64,000 nucleotides of DNA from Peribacillus frigoritolerans (GTDB lineage Bacteria; Bacillota; Bacilli; Bacillales; DSM-1321). Below are positions 51,812 to 61,233 of the stretch, piece by piece (position 1 is the stretch's first letter; each line of letters begins with the position of its first letter). The translations under genes and the position numbers were made by a program. The DNA lies in NCBI RefSeq assembly GCF_030676415.1, contig NZ_JAUUTW010000013.1:62001-126000 (forward strand), given 5' to 3'. The notes under the pieces were generated by a model. That model was not told the DNA's origin and ran no database searches. It saw nothing but the letters and a program-made list of their open reading frames with translations.

Positions 51812-52763
51812 AAATAACCCAATTGAAACAATTTTACGAGATCATTCAGTCATGATTTTGGACGGAGCTTTAGCTACAGAGCTTGAAAGGTATGGGTGTG
51901 ATTTGGATGATCCCCTGTGGTCTGCACGTGTATTGCTTGAAAATCCGGAAGTGATTTATCAGGTTCACTCTGACTACTTTCGTGCTGGCGCTGACTGTGC
52001 GATAACGGCAAGCTACCAAGCAACAGTTGAAGGTTTCGCCCTCCGCGGAATACAAGAAAAAGAGGCTTTGGAGCTTATCCGGAAAACGGTTTTACTTGCA
52101 AGAAAAGCAAGAGATGAATTTTGGAAGGAAGAATATCAAACGATTAGACCTAGGCCACTGGTTGCTGCATCAGTTGGACCTTATGGGGCATTTCTTGCAG
52201 ATGGTTCAGAGTATGTAGGGAACTATGGTGTTTCAGATGAAACTTTGGCGGCATTTCATCGCTCACGAATATCAGCTTTGATTGAAGCAGGTGCTGACAT
52301 TTTAGCATTTGAAACGATTCCTTCCGTGCAAGAAGCAAAAGTATTATATTCATTATTGAAAGATTATCCAGAAGTCTATGCTTGGCTATCCTTTTCGTTG
52401 AAAAATGAAAAAGCGATAAGTGACGGTACATTGCTGGAGGAGTGTGCGAAATTGTTTGGGGACAGTGAGCAAATTGCAGCAATTGGCATCAACTGTGCGC
52501 CTGTATCAGGTATCACGGAAGCCATAAAGGTGTTGCGTGCAAACACGCATAAACCAATTATTGTTTATCCGAATTCAGGTGAAACATATAATCCAGAAAC
52601 TAAAACATGGCATGGTCAAGAATCATGTAACAGGCTCGACCTGAAATCTGAAGAATGGCACCATGCAGGGGCATGTTTAATTGGAGGGTGCTGCAGAACG
52701 GCACCTCATCATATTGCAGACATTTCAAGTAAGTGGCGACCTTCCGTGGTGACATCCTCCTAG
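51801..52763 (+). CDS. mmuM: Homocysteine S-methyltransferase MmuM
   Basis: This 320-residue zinc methyltransferase has the opening [20 protein letters not shown], the homocysteine-binding [10 protein letters not shown], and the zinc Cys residues in GINC and [13 protein letters not shown]. It moves a methyl group from S-methylmethionine (or SAM) to homocysteine, giving two methionines. The start ATG overlaps the permease end. With the S-box upstream, the operon is switched on when SAM is low. Confidence 0.9.
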   Translation: MKNKNNPIETILRDHSVMILDGALATELERYGCDLDDPLWSARVLLENPEVIYQVHSDYFRAGADCAITASYQATVEGFALRGIQEKEALELIRKTVLLARKARDEFWKEEYQTIRPRPLVAASVGPYGAFLADGSEYVGNYGVSDETLAAFHRSRISALIEAGADILAFETIPSVQEAKVLYSLLKDYPEVYAWLSFSLKNEKAISDGTLLEECAKLFGDSEQIAAIGINCAPVSGITEAIKVLRANTHKPIIVYPNSGETYNPETKTWHGQESCNRLDLKSEEWHHAGACLIGGCCRTAPHHIADISSKWRPSVVTSS

Positions 52764-52821
52764 CCCTTTTTCTGTTATCAATCTGTTATAAGGTATGTAA
52801 GTAGTGGGGAAACCCTTAAAT

Positions 52822-52868
52822 AAAAAGAACAGGAAGCGTCATGATCTGACGGTTCCTGTTCTTTTTGC
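52822..52868 (+). terminator. Terminator of the mmuPM operon
   Basis: AAAGAACAGGAA..CGTC / GACG..TTCCTGTTCTTT arms with T-run. From here to 53114 no gene is seen. Confidence 0.75.
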
Positions 52869-53114
52869 GCTCTTTATTCAGGTTCGAGTTATTTGAAGGT
52901 TCGAATTCCTAATTAATTCTTGGCGCTCCAGAAATGAGTCGCGTAAAATCGGGTGTGAAGGATCATTCTTGATTGACTCATCTCTTTTTGTCAGTGTTTT
53001 AAATTACAGATGAATCCAAACCTGCTGCAAAAACATTAAAAAAAGAAATTAAATTATATTTTTTGTGTGCTTGGGAAAACTAAACAAACAATGATCAGAA
53101 AGGAGAGAATGAGT

Positions 53115-53282
53115 ATGAGTCGTGGTAAAAATTTTAATCACAAAGAAAAAGGGCATCCAGGAAATCTACCCAATAATAGAATTAGTGAAGAGAAGGAACA
53201 CAGCCGTCAGTATGAACAGATCGAGGATATTGTCACACATGAAGCTTTCAAAAATCGGGAAAAAGAAGACGAGATGCCTTGA
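53115..53282 (+). CDS. Small hypothetical His/Asn/Glu-rich protein
   Basis: This is a 55-residue protein (MSRGKNFNHKEKGHPGNLPN..., acidic end). I choose the ATG at 53115 with AAAGGAG about 9 nt upstream; longer frames from 53067 have no site. It is very polar and probably disordered. Such small Bacillus proteins are often spore-associated, but I cannot name a family. Confidence 0.55.
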   Translation: MSRGKNFNHKEKGHPGNLPNNRISEEKEHSRQYEQIEDIVTHEAFKNREKEDEMP

Positions 53283-53502
53283 TGACAGTTTTTAAAAAGA
53301 CCGAGATATTGAGCAATTTTCCTACCTTCAAGGACTGTATAATTCCGCTATCCGAAAATAAAGCACATGAATTAAACGATATACCTTCCTTTTCATGATG
53401 CTTCCAAAATTCAGCTTCTTTTTTAGCTTTAAAGATGAGACAGCAGTTTCCATTTATATACGTAGGGAAAACCATGAGCAATGCTATGGTTTTTTCTTTC
53501 AT
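53248..53502 (-). CDS. Possible 84-residue protein convergent with the 53115 gene
   Basis: The ATG at 53502 has only GGATG-like purines before it. The frame reads MKEKTIALLMVFPTYINGNC, a Lys/Glu helix, then SDSGIIQSLKVGKLLNISVF. Codon use looks coding. Its last 35 nt overlap the end of the 53115 gene on the other strand. Not recognised; could be spurious. Confidence 0.3.
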   Translation of the reverse strand: MKEKTIALLMVFPTYINGNCCLIFKAKKEAEFWKHHEKEGISFNSCALFSDSGIIQSLKVGKLLNISVFLKTVIKASRLLFPDF

Positions 53503-53520
53503 ACATCCAAAATAAATCAA

Positions 53521-53947
53521 GAGGGAAAGTCGGAGATTAAACTTAAATAAGCATATATTGAGGCTAGAACTTCCCTTGATGGAAAAGGAAGTAAGGGAAA
53601 GAGGTTAACGGAAAAAGAAGATGGATGACCTTTTAATAAGCCGACTTTCTTCTATATAATGAATAAAACTTAAATTTCTGAACAGGGGGGATTATTAGAA
53701 TTCCCATAGCTACCAAGACCAGTTAGTATGTATAATCTGCATTTTCTCTTGTCGTCCAGAAATAATTACGTGTAGAGTCAAAAATGGTGAACTTAACGAT
53801 TAATCAGAACCGACTTTTCCTAACTGGTTAAAGCCATGAAATTTTACAGTTTTAAATAAATCAAGCCAGGTACATCGTGAATATTATAAGAACCTGCTGA
53901 TAAGGTACGGTTCGTTCCCCATATACCAGTCTTAAGCCCAATGTCTG
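53521..53947. other. Gene-free stretch
   Basis: No convincing gene, repeat or named site is seen between the doubtful small gene and ansR. Confidence 0.5.
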
Positions 53948-54322
53948 CTATGTTTCATTTTGTTTATCGCGATTTATTTCCACTTCCCGTTTAGCTCTAA
54001 TAAAAGCGATAAATTGAATCGTTTCCTCTTTAGAAAGAGAGATTCCATCGACAGCTAGCTCCATATTTGGTAAATCCGTTAATTCCATGACTTGAGGTGA
54101 CTCCGTGGTAATATCCTTAGATGGACAATCCACTCGGCCTAGAATGTAATCAGTGGATGTATCATATAAGCCTGCTAATAATTTAATCGTCTCTAATGAA
54201 GGGCGGCGATGGCCCGACTCGTAACCTGCATAGGTACTCTTGGCGATTCCGAGTCTGTCAGCGGTATATTGCAAAGACCACCTTTTGGCTTTCCTTAATG
54301 TAGTTAATCTATTTATTATCAT
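53948..54322 (-). CDS. ansR: Xre-family repressor AnsR-like
   Basis: This 124-residue protein has an N-terminal helix-turn-helix (INRLTTLRKAKRWSLQYTAD, LGIAKSTYAGYESGHRRPSL) and a C-terminal acidic part ending EEINRDKQNET-like. It is near-identical in layout to AnsR, repressor of ansAB in B. subtilis. The ATG at 54322 has AAGGAG about 10 nt upstream; the frame extends to 54352 without a site. It is divergent from ansA, and two direct 12-nt repeats in the spacer are likely operators. Confidence 0.88.
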   Translation of the reverse strand: MIINRLTTLRKAKRWSLQYTADRLGIAKSTYAGYESGHRRPSLETIKLLAGLYDTSTDYILGRVDCPSKDITTESPQVMELTDLPNMELAVDGISLSKEETIQFIAFIRAKREVEINRDKQNET

Positions 54323-54373
54323 TATTATTACTCTCCTTATATATAAATCCATTATAACATCATATTGAAATAA

Positions 54374-54448
54374 GTGTACGCGTAATGAATAACTTTAGCT
54401 TGATTTCACTCTGAAACATGACTATAATAACATGTGGTGTGCGCGTAA
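54374..54448. promoter_or_regulatory. Direct repeats, probable AnsR operators
   Basis: GTGTACGCGTAA (54374-54385) and GTGTGCGCGTAA (54437-54448) lie 63 nt apart, six helical turns. One lies upstream of the ansA -35, the other just after its start point. Confidence 0.6.
54400..54428 (+). promoter_or_regulatory. Promoter of ansAB
   Basis: TTGATT (54400-54405), 17 nt, TATAAT (54423-54428). Confidence 0.75.
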
Positions 54449-54530
54449 CATGTACATTTTCAACTAAAATATCCTTTTCTGAGATGATAAGAATAATTGT
54501 GAAACAGGAGGCTTTATAGGGGGTAGTATA

Positions 54531-55541
54531 TTGGAGAACTTGAAGTCAAAAATGAAGAAGTTGATGTTGTTTACAACAGGTGGTACAATTGCATCGTTAG
54601 AAGGAGAAAATGGACTGGTTCCAGAGATGAAAGCTGACGAAATTTTAGGTCACCTACCGGGATTGGATTTACTATGTCAGATTGATAGTAAGCCTTTGAT
54701 GAATATTGATAGTACAAATATGCAGCCGGAAGATTGGATAGAAATGGCACAATCCATCCATGAGCACTATCATGATTACGATGGCTTTGTGATTACCCAT
54801 GGAACAGATACAATGGCTTACACTTCAGCTGCGCTCTCATATATGTTACAAAATTTAGGGAAACCAATTGTCATTACAGGTTCTCAAATCCCAATTGCCT
54901 TCAAAAAGACAGATGCCAAAAGAAATATCTCTGATGCGATTCGGTTTGCTTGTGAAGATATTGGAGGAGTATATGTTGTTTTTGATGGTAGAGTCATCCA
55001 GGGTACTAGGGCGATTAAATTGAGAACGAAAAGCTATGATTCGTTTGAAAGTATTAACTATCCTTATATTGCTTCCATATTCAAAGATAAAATCGAGTAT
55101 CTAAAGCCAGTGCATTCACCAAAGAAAAAGGAAGTTAAGTTAGATGCTTCCCTATGTACTGATGTTGCTTTGGTTAAGCTGCATCCCGGGATTAAGCCTG
55201 AATTCTTTGATTTTCTGAAAAATCAATGTCAGGGAATCGTAATTGAAAGTTATGGAAGCGGCGGTATTCCATTTCAAGGAAGAAATATTTTAGAGAAATT
55301 GAATGAGTTGGTCGAGTGTGGAATATCCGTAGTCATTACTACCCAATGTTTAGAAGAAGGGGAAGATATGGATATTTACGAAGTGGGACGAAAAGTGAAC
55401 AAGAATGTCATCATTCGTTCAAGGAATATGAATACAGAAGCCATCGTTCCTAAGTTGATGTGGATATTAGCCAAGACACGGGATCCAAAAAAAGTGAAGG
55501 AAATGATGGAAACACCGATTGCAGAGGACATTACATTCTAG
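54531..55541 (+). CDS. ansA: L-asparaginase (type I, AnsA)
   Basis: This 336-residue asparaginase has the first catalytic Thr in [16 protein letters not shown] and the second in [18 protein letters not shown], with the partner Lys in FKKTDAKRN. It turns asparagine into aspartate and ammonia in the cytosol. The TTG start at 54531 has AGGGGG 7 nt upstream; the ATG at 54552 (MKKLMLF), which matches the B. subtilis start, lacks a near site. The aspartase gene starts 24 nt after its stop; together they take asparagine to fumarate. Confidence 0.92.
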   Translation: MENLKSKMKKLMLFTTGGTIASLEGENGLVPEMKADEILGHLPGLDLLCQIDSKPLMNIDSTNMQPEDWIEMAQSIHEHYHDYDGFVITHGTDTMAYTSAALSYMLQNLGKPIVITGSQIPIAFKKTDAKRNISDAIRFACEDIGGVYVVFDGRVIQGTRAIKLRTKSYDSFESINYPYIASIFKDKIEYLKPVHSPKKKEVKLDASLCTDVALVKLHPGIKPEFFDFLKNQCQGIVIESYGSGGIPFQGRNILEKLNELVECGISVVITTQCLEEGEDMDIYEVGRKVNKNVIIRSRNMNTEAIVPKLMWILAKTRDPKKVKEMMETPIAEDITF

Positions 55542-55564
55542 AACAAACAAAGGGGCAAGAGGAA

Positions 55565-56995
55565 ATGTTGATAGAAGAGAGAACATACCGAATCGAGAAA
55601 GACTTTCTTGGGGAAAAGGAAATTCCGGCAGATGTTTATTATGGAATACAAACTCTACGCGCTGTAGAAAATTTTCCGATTACCGGTTACAAAGTCAATG
55701 AAGAAATGATTCGTGCACTAGCTATGATTAAAAAAGCAGCCGCTTTAGCAAATATGGATACCAAACGGTTATATGATGGTATTGGAAGCGCTATCGTCAA
55801 AGCTTCTGATGAAGTGATCGATGGAAAGTGGCATGAATATTTCATCGTTGACCCAATTCAAGGCGGTGCGGGTACATCGATGAATATGAACATTAATGAA
55901 ATCGTTGCCAACCGAGCATTAGAACTTATGGGACACAAAAAAGGTGATTATGTACAAGTTAGTCCAAATAGCCATGTTAACATGTCGCAATCAACGAATG
56001 ACGTATTCCCTACTGCCATTCATTTATCAACCCTACGACTTTTAGAGCAATTGTTACAAACAATGACCAAGATGAGTACGGTTTTAAAGAATAAAGCAAA
56101 ACAATTTGATCATGTTATCAAAATGGGACGCACACATCTTCAGGACGCAGTGCCAATTCGCCTCGGGCAAGAATTTGAGGCTTACAGTCGCGTGTTGGAA
56201 CGTGATATAAAACGAATCAGTCAATCACGTCAACATTTATATGAAGTGAATATGGGAGCAACAGCAGTGGGAACGGGATTGAACGCAGATCCGCGTTACA
56301 TTGAAAATGTTGTTACATATTTAGCTGAAATCAGTAACTTGCCGCTTGTTGGAGCAGAACATTTAGTAGATGCAACTCAAAATACGGATGCATATACTGA
56401 AGTGTCAGCTTCATTGAAAGTATGTATGATGAATATGTCTAAAATTGCTAATGATTTACGTTTGATGGCTTCAGGACCAAGAGCGGGGTTAGGAGAAATC
56501 ACACTTCCAGCTCGTCAACCAGGTTCATCCATCATGCCAGGAAAAGTAAATCCAGTAATGCCAGAATTAATTAATCAAGTCGCTTTCCAAGTGATCGGGA
56601 ACGATAATACGATTTGCTTAGCATCAGAAGCAGGGCAACTGGAGTTGAACGTAATGGAGCCAGTGCTTGTATTCAATTTATTGCAATCAATTAGCATTAT
56701 GAATAATGCTTTCAATGTCTTTACTGATTATTGTTTAGAAGGCATTGAAGCAAATGAGCAACATTTAAAAGATTATGTCGAACAAAGTGTTGGAGTAATT
56801 ACAGCAGTCAATCCGCACCTTGGATATGAAGTGGTTTCACGTATTGCGCGTGAAGCGATATTAAAAGGCAAATCAGTTCGCGAACTTTGTTTACAATATG
56901 ATGTGTTGACAGAAGAAGAATTGGATCTGATTCTAAATCCTTATGAGATGACAAAGCCCGGTATAGCGGGAGCTTCTCTTTTTGATAGGCAATAA
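55565..56995 (+). CDS. ansB: Aspartate ammonia-lyase (AnsB/AspA)
   Basis: This is a 476-residue aspartase of the fumarase/aspartase superfamily with the signature GSSIMPGKVNPVMPELINQV. It also has SPNSHVNMSQSTNDVFPTAI and GRTHLQDAVPIRLGQEFEAY. It splits aspartate into fumarate and ammonia. The start ATG at 55565 follows AAGAGGAA; a frame that overlaps ansA further upstream is not needed. A long palindrome without a good T-run follows (57040-57090). Confidence 0.92.
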   Translation: MLIEERTYRIEKDFLGEKEIPADVYYGIQTLRAVENFPITGYKVNEEMIRALAMIKKAAALANMDTKRLYDGIGSAIVKASDEVIDGKWHEYFIVDPIQGGAGTSMNMNINEIVANRALELMGHKKGDYVQVSPNSHVNMSQSTNDVFPTAIHLSTLRLLEQLLQTMTKMSTVLKNKAKQFDHVIKMGRTHLQDAVPIRLGQEFEAYSRVLERDIKRISQSRQHLYEVNMGATAVGTGLNADPRYIENVVTYLAEISNLPLVGAEHLVDATQNTDAYTEVSASLKVCMMNMSKIANDLRLMASGPRAGLGEITLPARQPGSSIMPGKVNPVMPELINQVAFQVIGNDNTICLASEAGQLELNVMEPVLVFNLLQSISIMNNAFNVFTDYCLEGIEANEQHLKDYVEQSVGVITAVNPHLGYEVVSRIAREAILKGKSVRELCLQYDVLTEEELDLILNPYEMTKPGIAGASLFDRQ

Positions 56996-57039
56996 CCAGT
57001 ATATTAGTAGAAAACATTAATCTATATGATTTTTGATAT

Positions 57040-57088
57040 AATGACTATGCCTTTAGGACCGTTGGTATAAAGGCATAGTCATTAATTA
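57040..57088 (+). terminator. Probable terminator of ansAB
   Basis: AATGACTATGCCTTTA / TAAAGGCATAGTCATT arms. No T-run of more than three, so efficiency is uncertain. Confidence 0.5.
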
Positions 57089-57179
57089 TATACATTCCAA
57101 TATGAAATGTTACGCAAACGTCCGTCAACTGCTTGTGGGAATAAATAACTGAATATTCAGTTATTTTTACTATTCATAG

Positions 57180-57222
57180 AAAACCCCTCCCCCTTAGAAT
57201 ATATCTAGGGGAGGGGGAAGCT
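57180..57222. terminator. Terminator of glpT (minus strand)
   Basis: CCCCTCCCCC..TAG / CTA..GGGGAGGGG arms; on the minus strand followed by TTTTC. Confidence 0.6.
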
Positions 57223-57243
57223 TGAGTCAATAATATGCCTGTA

Positions 57244-58605
57244 TTAGCCCTTTACTACTTCCTGTCCACGAACATTCCATGTAAATGCAAATACCACTAC
57301 TGCCAGAACACAAGAAATCGTTATTAATGTAAAACCTGCATTCCAGCCTGCAAAGTCAACTACATATCCCATAATGGCATTAGCCGCTACAGATCCACCT
57401 AAATATCCAAATAAGCCAGTCAGTCCTGCTGCAGTGCCTGCAGCTTTTTTAGGAACTAAATCCAGTGCTTGCAGACCTATTAACATTACAGGTCCATAAA
57501 TTAAGAATCCAATCGCAATTAGGGAAATAATATCAATCATTGGATTGCCTGCAGGGTTAAACCAGTAAACAAGGACTGCGATTAATACTCCTAGCATAAA
57601 GACAACCCCCGCCGGTCCCCGGCGTCCTTTAAAAACTTTATCCGAGATATAACCGCATAATAAGGTTCCCGGAATGCCTGCCCATTCGTATAAGAAATAA
57701 GCCGTACTGGACTCGTCCATGTTGAAGCCTTTTTCTTCGCTTAAATAGGTTGGTGCCCAATCAAGTACCCCATAACGTACGAAATAAACAAAGATGTTTG
57801 CAATCGCAATCGCCCAGACCCATTTGTTATTTAATACATATTTAAATAGTATCTCTTTCGTTGTCAATTCTGTTTCAAACGTTTTTTTCATTTTATTTGG
57901 AAAATCATTACGATACTCTTCAATAGGTGGTAATCCAACTGATTGAGGTGTATCACGTATTAAGATAAATGAAATGATTGCTATTAATATGGCAACTAGA
58001 GCAGGTAGTATAAAAATTCCTTCATAACCTGCATATGAAGAACCCATTAATGTTGTAAAGATGGAGACACCTGCAATTGCCAATGGTGCCATTAAGCCAC
58101 CACCCACGTTGTGGGCAACGTTCCATATTGCCGTTTTCCCTCCTCTTTCACTCACACTGAACCAGTGAACAAGTACTCTTCCTGATGGAGGCCAGCCCAT
58201 CCCTTGAAACCATCCATTAATGAATAACATGATAAACATAATGGTAACCGATGATGTGAAAAATGGAACAAGACCCATAAGTAAGCTGACGATTCCAGCA
58301 AGTATCAAACCTACTGGCAAGAAATACCTGGCATTGCTTCGGTCTGATACAGTTCCCATTACAAACTTACTTATCCCATATGAAATCGAAATGGCTGATA
58401 ATGCAAGACCTAGCTCTCCAGTTGTAAAGCCTTCTTCCTTTAAATATGGCATCGCCATGGTAAAGTTTTTACGAATTAAATAATACGCAGCATAACCAAT
58501 GAAGATACCGATGAAAACTTGTAATCTGAGTTTCTTATATTCAGAATCTATTTTTCCTTCAGGTAATCTTTCAACTGGTAGAGCTGGCTTAAATAATTTG
58601 AGCAT
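57244..58605 (-). CDS. glpT: Glycerol-3-phosphate transporter GlpT
   Basis: This 453-residue transporter of the organophosphate:phosphate antiporter family has twelve helices and conserved Arg and His in [15 protein letters not shown] and [18 protein letters not shown] start at the ATG at 58605 with AAGGAGG before it, giving [10 protein letters not shown]. It exchanges glycerol-3-phosphate for phosphate at the membrane. Its leader holds a long hairpin with T-run and a cre-like site over the -35, so it appears to be under glycerol antitermination and CcpA repression. No glpQ gene follows. Confidence 0.9.
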   Translation of the reverse strand: MLKLFKPALPVERLPEGKIDSEYKKLRLQVFIGIFIGYAAYYLIRKNFTMAMPYLKEEGFTTGELGLALSAISISYGISKFVMGTVSDRSNARYFLPVGLILAGIVSLLMGLVPFFTSSVTIMFIMLFINGWFQGMGWPPSGRVLVHWFSVSERGGKTAIWNVAHNVGGGLMAPLAIAGVSIFTTLMGSSYAGYEGIFILPALVAILIAIISFILIRDTPQSVGLPPIEEYRNDFPNKMKKTFETELTTKEILFKYVLNNKWVWAIAIANIFVYFVRYGVLDWAPTYLSEEKGFNMDESSTAYFLYEWAGIPGTLLCGYISDKVFKGRRGPAGVVFMLGVLIAVLVYWFNPAGNPMIDIISLIAIGFLIYGPVMLIGLQALDLVPKKAAGTAAGLTGLFGYLGGSVAANAIMGYVVDFAGWNAGFTLITISCVLAVVVFAFTWNVRGQEVVKG

Positions 58606-58668
58606 CCAATTCCTCCTTAATAAGATATTTTTGAACGTAATATAAGTAAAGTACTGATGATGACACAT

Positions 58669-58730
58669 AAAAAAAACTCATACCAAAATAGCAACCTTTT
58701 TGTTTAAAAGGTCCTATTAAAGCATGAGTC
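58669..58730 (-). promoter_or_regulatory. Leader terminator/antiterminator of glpT
   Basis: On the minus strand, ACTCATGC (58729-58722) pairs with the complementary arm at 58684-58676 around an inner stem (ACCTTTT / AAAAGGT), followed by eight T. This is the layout of the GlpP-controlled leaders of Bacillus glp genes. Confidence 0.75.
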
Positions 58731-58778
58731 TCCAAATCTCCACCATCGTTAACTTGTAATAATTATACTATCTTCATA

Positions 58779-58793
58779 AGAAAACGCTGTCAA
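58779..58793. promoter_or_regulatory. cre-like site over the glpT -35
   Basis: AGAAAACGCTGTCA (58779-58792) matches a CcpA cre (TGAAAACGCTTTCA) at 12 of 14 positions. It overlaps a minus-strand TTGACA (58793-58788). A TAGTAT -10 lies 17 nt downstream. Confidence 0.65.
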
Positions 58794-59082
58794 CATTTTT
58801 TTTTGCCCATTCGGACAAAGAAGGCACCAGTGACGTCAAGTTAACTGACTAAGTCCTTTTAGGGCCAGTTTTATATCGGGATAAATATATAAATAAAATG
58901 TGGCTCACATGAAATGGCTTAATCGGTTTTAATATTTCATTAAAGGGTTTTTTCTGAACGAATGGTATGTGTCCAAAGTTCCAATGAATATTAATAGTAA
59001 AGGTAAAACCAAATGGAAAGACCTACGCAATTTTTCAAAAATAATGTAATTAGTCATTTCCAGGTGGAAAGGGAGGATAACT
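58794..59082. other. Intergenic stretch before the DUF4309 gene
   Basis: No gene is seen. A GACTAAGTCCTTTTAGGGCCAGTT piece repeats loosely; nothing else is recognised. Confidence 0.35.
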
Positions 59083-59619
59083 TTGGAACAAGTGAAACGT
59101 TTTACCCGAAGAGTTACATTTCTAATGCTCGCATTTCTCATGTTTAGTGGGCAGGCTGCTTTTGCTTCATCAGATTCCTCATCATCACAATCCACGCCAG
59201 ACCTTTTGATTCGGCAGATCATGGGTTTAGCCTATGAATCCCAGCAAACCATTAACAGTGGCCCATTTTCTGTAGGTGATTCGTTGAAGAAAGTGGAAAA
59301 AGCCTGGGGTGCACCGGAAGATTTGAGTACCGTTGCGGCCAATTATTGGTCCCATAATGTCCGATTCCTCTATGACGGATCAACAGGTAGAAAGACGATT
59401 ACCGCCATTGATGAGTTTGATCCGCAATTGCAAACCATTCATTTATCCATGTTGAAGGAATTGATTGGTGAACCTGTAAGTGAAGTGGAGCAAGAAGGGA
59501 TGTACTATGTCACCTATACCGATTACGCAAATTATAAAGTGGTCTTCGTGTTTGAAAGCGCCTGGATTAACCCAGATCCAAGATTGAATATGTATACGGT
59601 TGAATTTGCACCAGATTAA
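59083..59619 (+). CDS. YjgB-like secreted protein (DUF4309)
   Basis: This 178-residue protein has a TTG start with GGGAGG 6 nt upstream, which adds the basic EQVKRFTRRV to the signal peptide MLAFLMFSGQAAFASS. After a Ser-rich linker it has the DUF4309 pattern: SGPFSVGDSLKKVEKAWGAP, an NVRFLYD strand and an end VFVFESAWINPDPRLNMYTV. Related to YjgB, a secreted protein of unknown role. Signal cleavage after AFA is likely. Confidence 0.8.
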   Translation: MEQVKRFTRRVTFLMLAFLMFSGQAAFASSDSSSSQSTPDLLIRQIMGLAYESQQTINSGPFSVGDSLKKVEKAWGAPEDLSTVAANYWSHNVRFLYDGSTGRKTITAIDEFDPQLQTIHLSMLKELIGEPVSEVEQEGMYYVTYTDYANYKVVFVFESAWINPDPRLNMYTVEFAPD

Positions 59620-59699
59620 TAAGTTATTCTGATCCTGAACCTACTTTAATTGTAGAAAATGAAGAAACAGAAAAAGATACGGAAGAATAATCTTTTCAT

Positions 59700-59731
59700 A
59701 AAAAAAAGACCCAGCAATTAAGCTGGGTCTG
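59700..59731 (+). terminator. Hairpin after the DUF4309 gene
   Basis: AGACCCAGC-AATTAA-GCTGGGTCT. No T-run follows on the plus strand, and the A-run before it favours minus-strand termination. Confidence 0.45.
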
Positions 59732-59771
59732 AGTTTGTAGACCAAAGGGGTTCCATCTGAATTTTAAGCAA

Positions 59772-59906
59772 AGTTGATTGGAATGGAGGGTACGAGACTC
59801 CTGCGGGAAAAGCGCGTCCAAGGGAGACCCCACAGGCGCCAAGAGTGCCGAGGAGGCTCCCGGGACCGCCCGCGGAAAACGAGTGCCTGGAGTGGAAAAC
59901 AACACT
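59772..59906. repeat. GC-rich intergenic repeat, subfamily A, copy 3 (inverted)
   Basis: It reads AGTTGATTGGAATGGAGGG, CTCCTGCGGGAAAAGCG, GAGACCCCACAGGCGC, CGGAAAACGAGTGCC, the reverse complement of the copies at 14799 and 41276. A decayed GAGTTTGTCTTAAGTCT follows at 59944-59960. The rest of 59907-60124 holds no gene. Confidence 0.8.
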
Positions 59907-60124
59907 TATATTTTACACTCCCTCAAAAAAATGTAGGCATTCTAGAGTTTGTCTTAAGTCTGAGGCCCAGCAATAAAAAAGGATCGTCCCTTTATTGCAG
60001 AGGGGCGATTCTATGCTATTCAATGGGAGAATTTTGTTTCAAGAATCTAATCTTCCCGTTCTATTCAATATTGTTCAGCCATACATTAAAAAGATGTAAG
60101 TAGAATGATTAAGGGGGAACTGCT

Positions 60125-60568
60125 TTGTCAGAAGGTGTGCATAGTATCATTTTGCCTGTTTCAATAAAAACGGTATGGGGATTTGTAAGTAGCATAGATC
60201 GTTGGGCGCCTCTTGTCCCAGGATATATCAATCATGAGATGATAAATGAGGGGACACTCATTTGGGAGTTTAAAAGCGATTTGGGATTAATGAAGAAGAA
60301 AATTAAACTTGAAGTGAATATATTGGAATGGATTGAACCCGATAAGGTAACATTTAAACTTAAAGGATTAAACGAAAAATTTGATGGCCATGGCTATTTT
60401 TTAGCAGAACAGTACGGAATTGGTCAGACTAAAATGACTGGCTGCCTGGCGATTACGGCAAAAGGAGCCAAAGCCCCTATCGTCAATGCTTTGTTAAAAA
60501 CGTACGTTCCCCAAATGACGATCGAGTTTTCTGAGGCAGTTGCACAAAGTCTCCTTGTACAAAAATAG
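60125..60568 (+). CDS. SRPBCC/CoxG-family protein
   Basis: This 147-residue protein has the START-like fold of the CoxG subgroup: SIILPVSIKTVWGFVSSIDR with WAPLVPGYINHEMINEGTLI, a central strand KVTFKLKGLNEKFDGHGYF and a C-terminal helix. CoxG proteins are found with molybdenum CO dehydrogenases or bind lipids; here there is no such neighbour. The TTG at 60125 has GGGGGAA 5 nt upstream. Ligand unknown. Confidence 0.8.
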   Translation: MSEGVHSIILPVSIKTVWGFVSSIDRWAPLVPGYINHEMINEGTLIWEFKSDLGLMKKKIKLEVNILEWIEPDKVTFKLKGLNEKFDGHGYFLAEQYGIGQTKMTGCLAITAKGAKAPIVNALLKTYVPQMTIEFSEAVAQSLLVQK

Positions 60569-60607
60569 AAATTACATATTCGAGCTATCATTATTGGATA
60601 TTGGCAC

Positions 60608-60638
60608 TTGACAATTATACCTAAGTGGTATGTATTAT
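60608..60638 (+). promoter_or_regulatory. cstR promoter with ATACC-N5-GGTAT operator
   Basis: A TTGACA -35 (60608-60613) and a TATTAT-like -10 near 60633-60638 bracket ATACCTAAGTGGTAT (60617-60631). The inverted repeat is the expected kind of site for a CsoR/CstR-type tetramer, so the gene is probably autoregulated. Confidence 0.65.
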
Positions 60639-60739
60639 AAATTGTAAGATTTTTATCAAGCCTTCATTTCAACTGAAAAGGTTTTATGATGGATGTCTGG
60701 ATAGGATTCATAAGTAATAGGCAGGGTAGGAGGCCTCAC

Positions 60740-61003
60740 ATGGAATATGATAAGCAGGTTAAAAATAGAGTGAAGCGAATTGAAGGACAGCTTCGTGGGA
60801 TATTGAAAATGATGGAGGAAAACAAAGATTGCAGAGAAGTAGTAACGCAGTTATCTGCCACTAGATCTGCAATCGATAGGACAATTGGGGTAATAGTAAG
60901 TTCCAATCTTGTAGAATGCGTCCGGGAGGCTAATGAATCGGGAGAAAAGAATCCCGAAGAGCTAGTGAAGGAAGCTGTGAATTTATTAGTGAAAAGCCGG
61001 TAA
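60740..61003 (+). CDS. cstR: CstR-like persulfide-sensing repressor
   Basis: This 87-residue CsoR-family protein (MEYDKQVKNRVKRIEGQLRG) has Cys in ENKDCREVVTQLSATR and in SSNLVECVREANES. The CsoR copper ligand His is replaced (VSSNLVECV), as in CstR of S. aureus, where the two Cys form a persulfide bridge. I therefore favour CstR over CsoR. The ATG has AGGAGG 8 nt before it. CstR usually sits next to sulfide-oxidation genes (rhodanese, cstB, sqr, tauE), but none lies within the window. Confidence 0.75.
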   Translation: MEYDKQVKNRVKRIEGQLRGILKMMEENKDCREVVTQLSATRSAIDRTIGVIVSSNLVECVREANESGEKNPEELVKEAVNLLVKSR

Positions 61004-61106
61004 GCTATTATAATTATTGTTGAATTGGAATTTTTAAGACAATGATTATAAGACAACCTGACCAATCAGAGAAATTTTAGTGTCCGGGGTGGGTGGATTT
61101 TTTTAA

Positions 61107-61139
61107 AATGGGCCTCTACAGGAAGAGGTCCATTTTTGT
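61107..61139 (+). terminator. Terminator between cstR and cls
   Basis: AAAATGGGCCTCT / AGAGGTCCATTTT hairpin. Confidence 0.7.
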
Positions 61140-61233
61140 GAATTCTCTGTCTTCATTTCTGATAAGCAAATCCTTTGATATAAAGAATTTGCATGGTATC
61201 CTTAAAGGGATAAAAATTGAGTGAGGGTATGCT

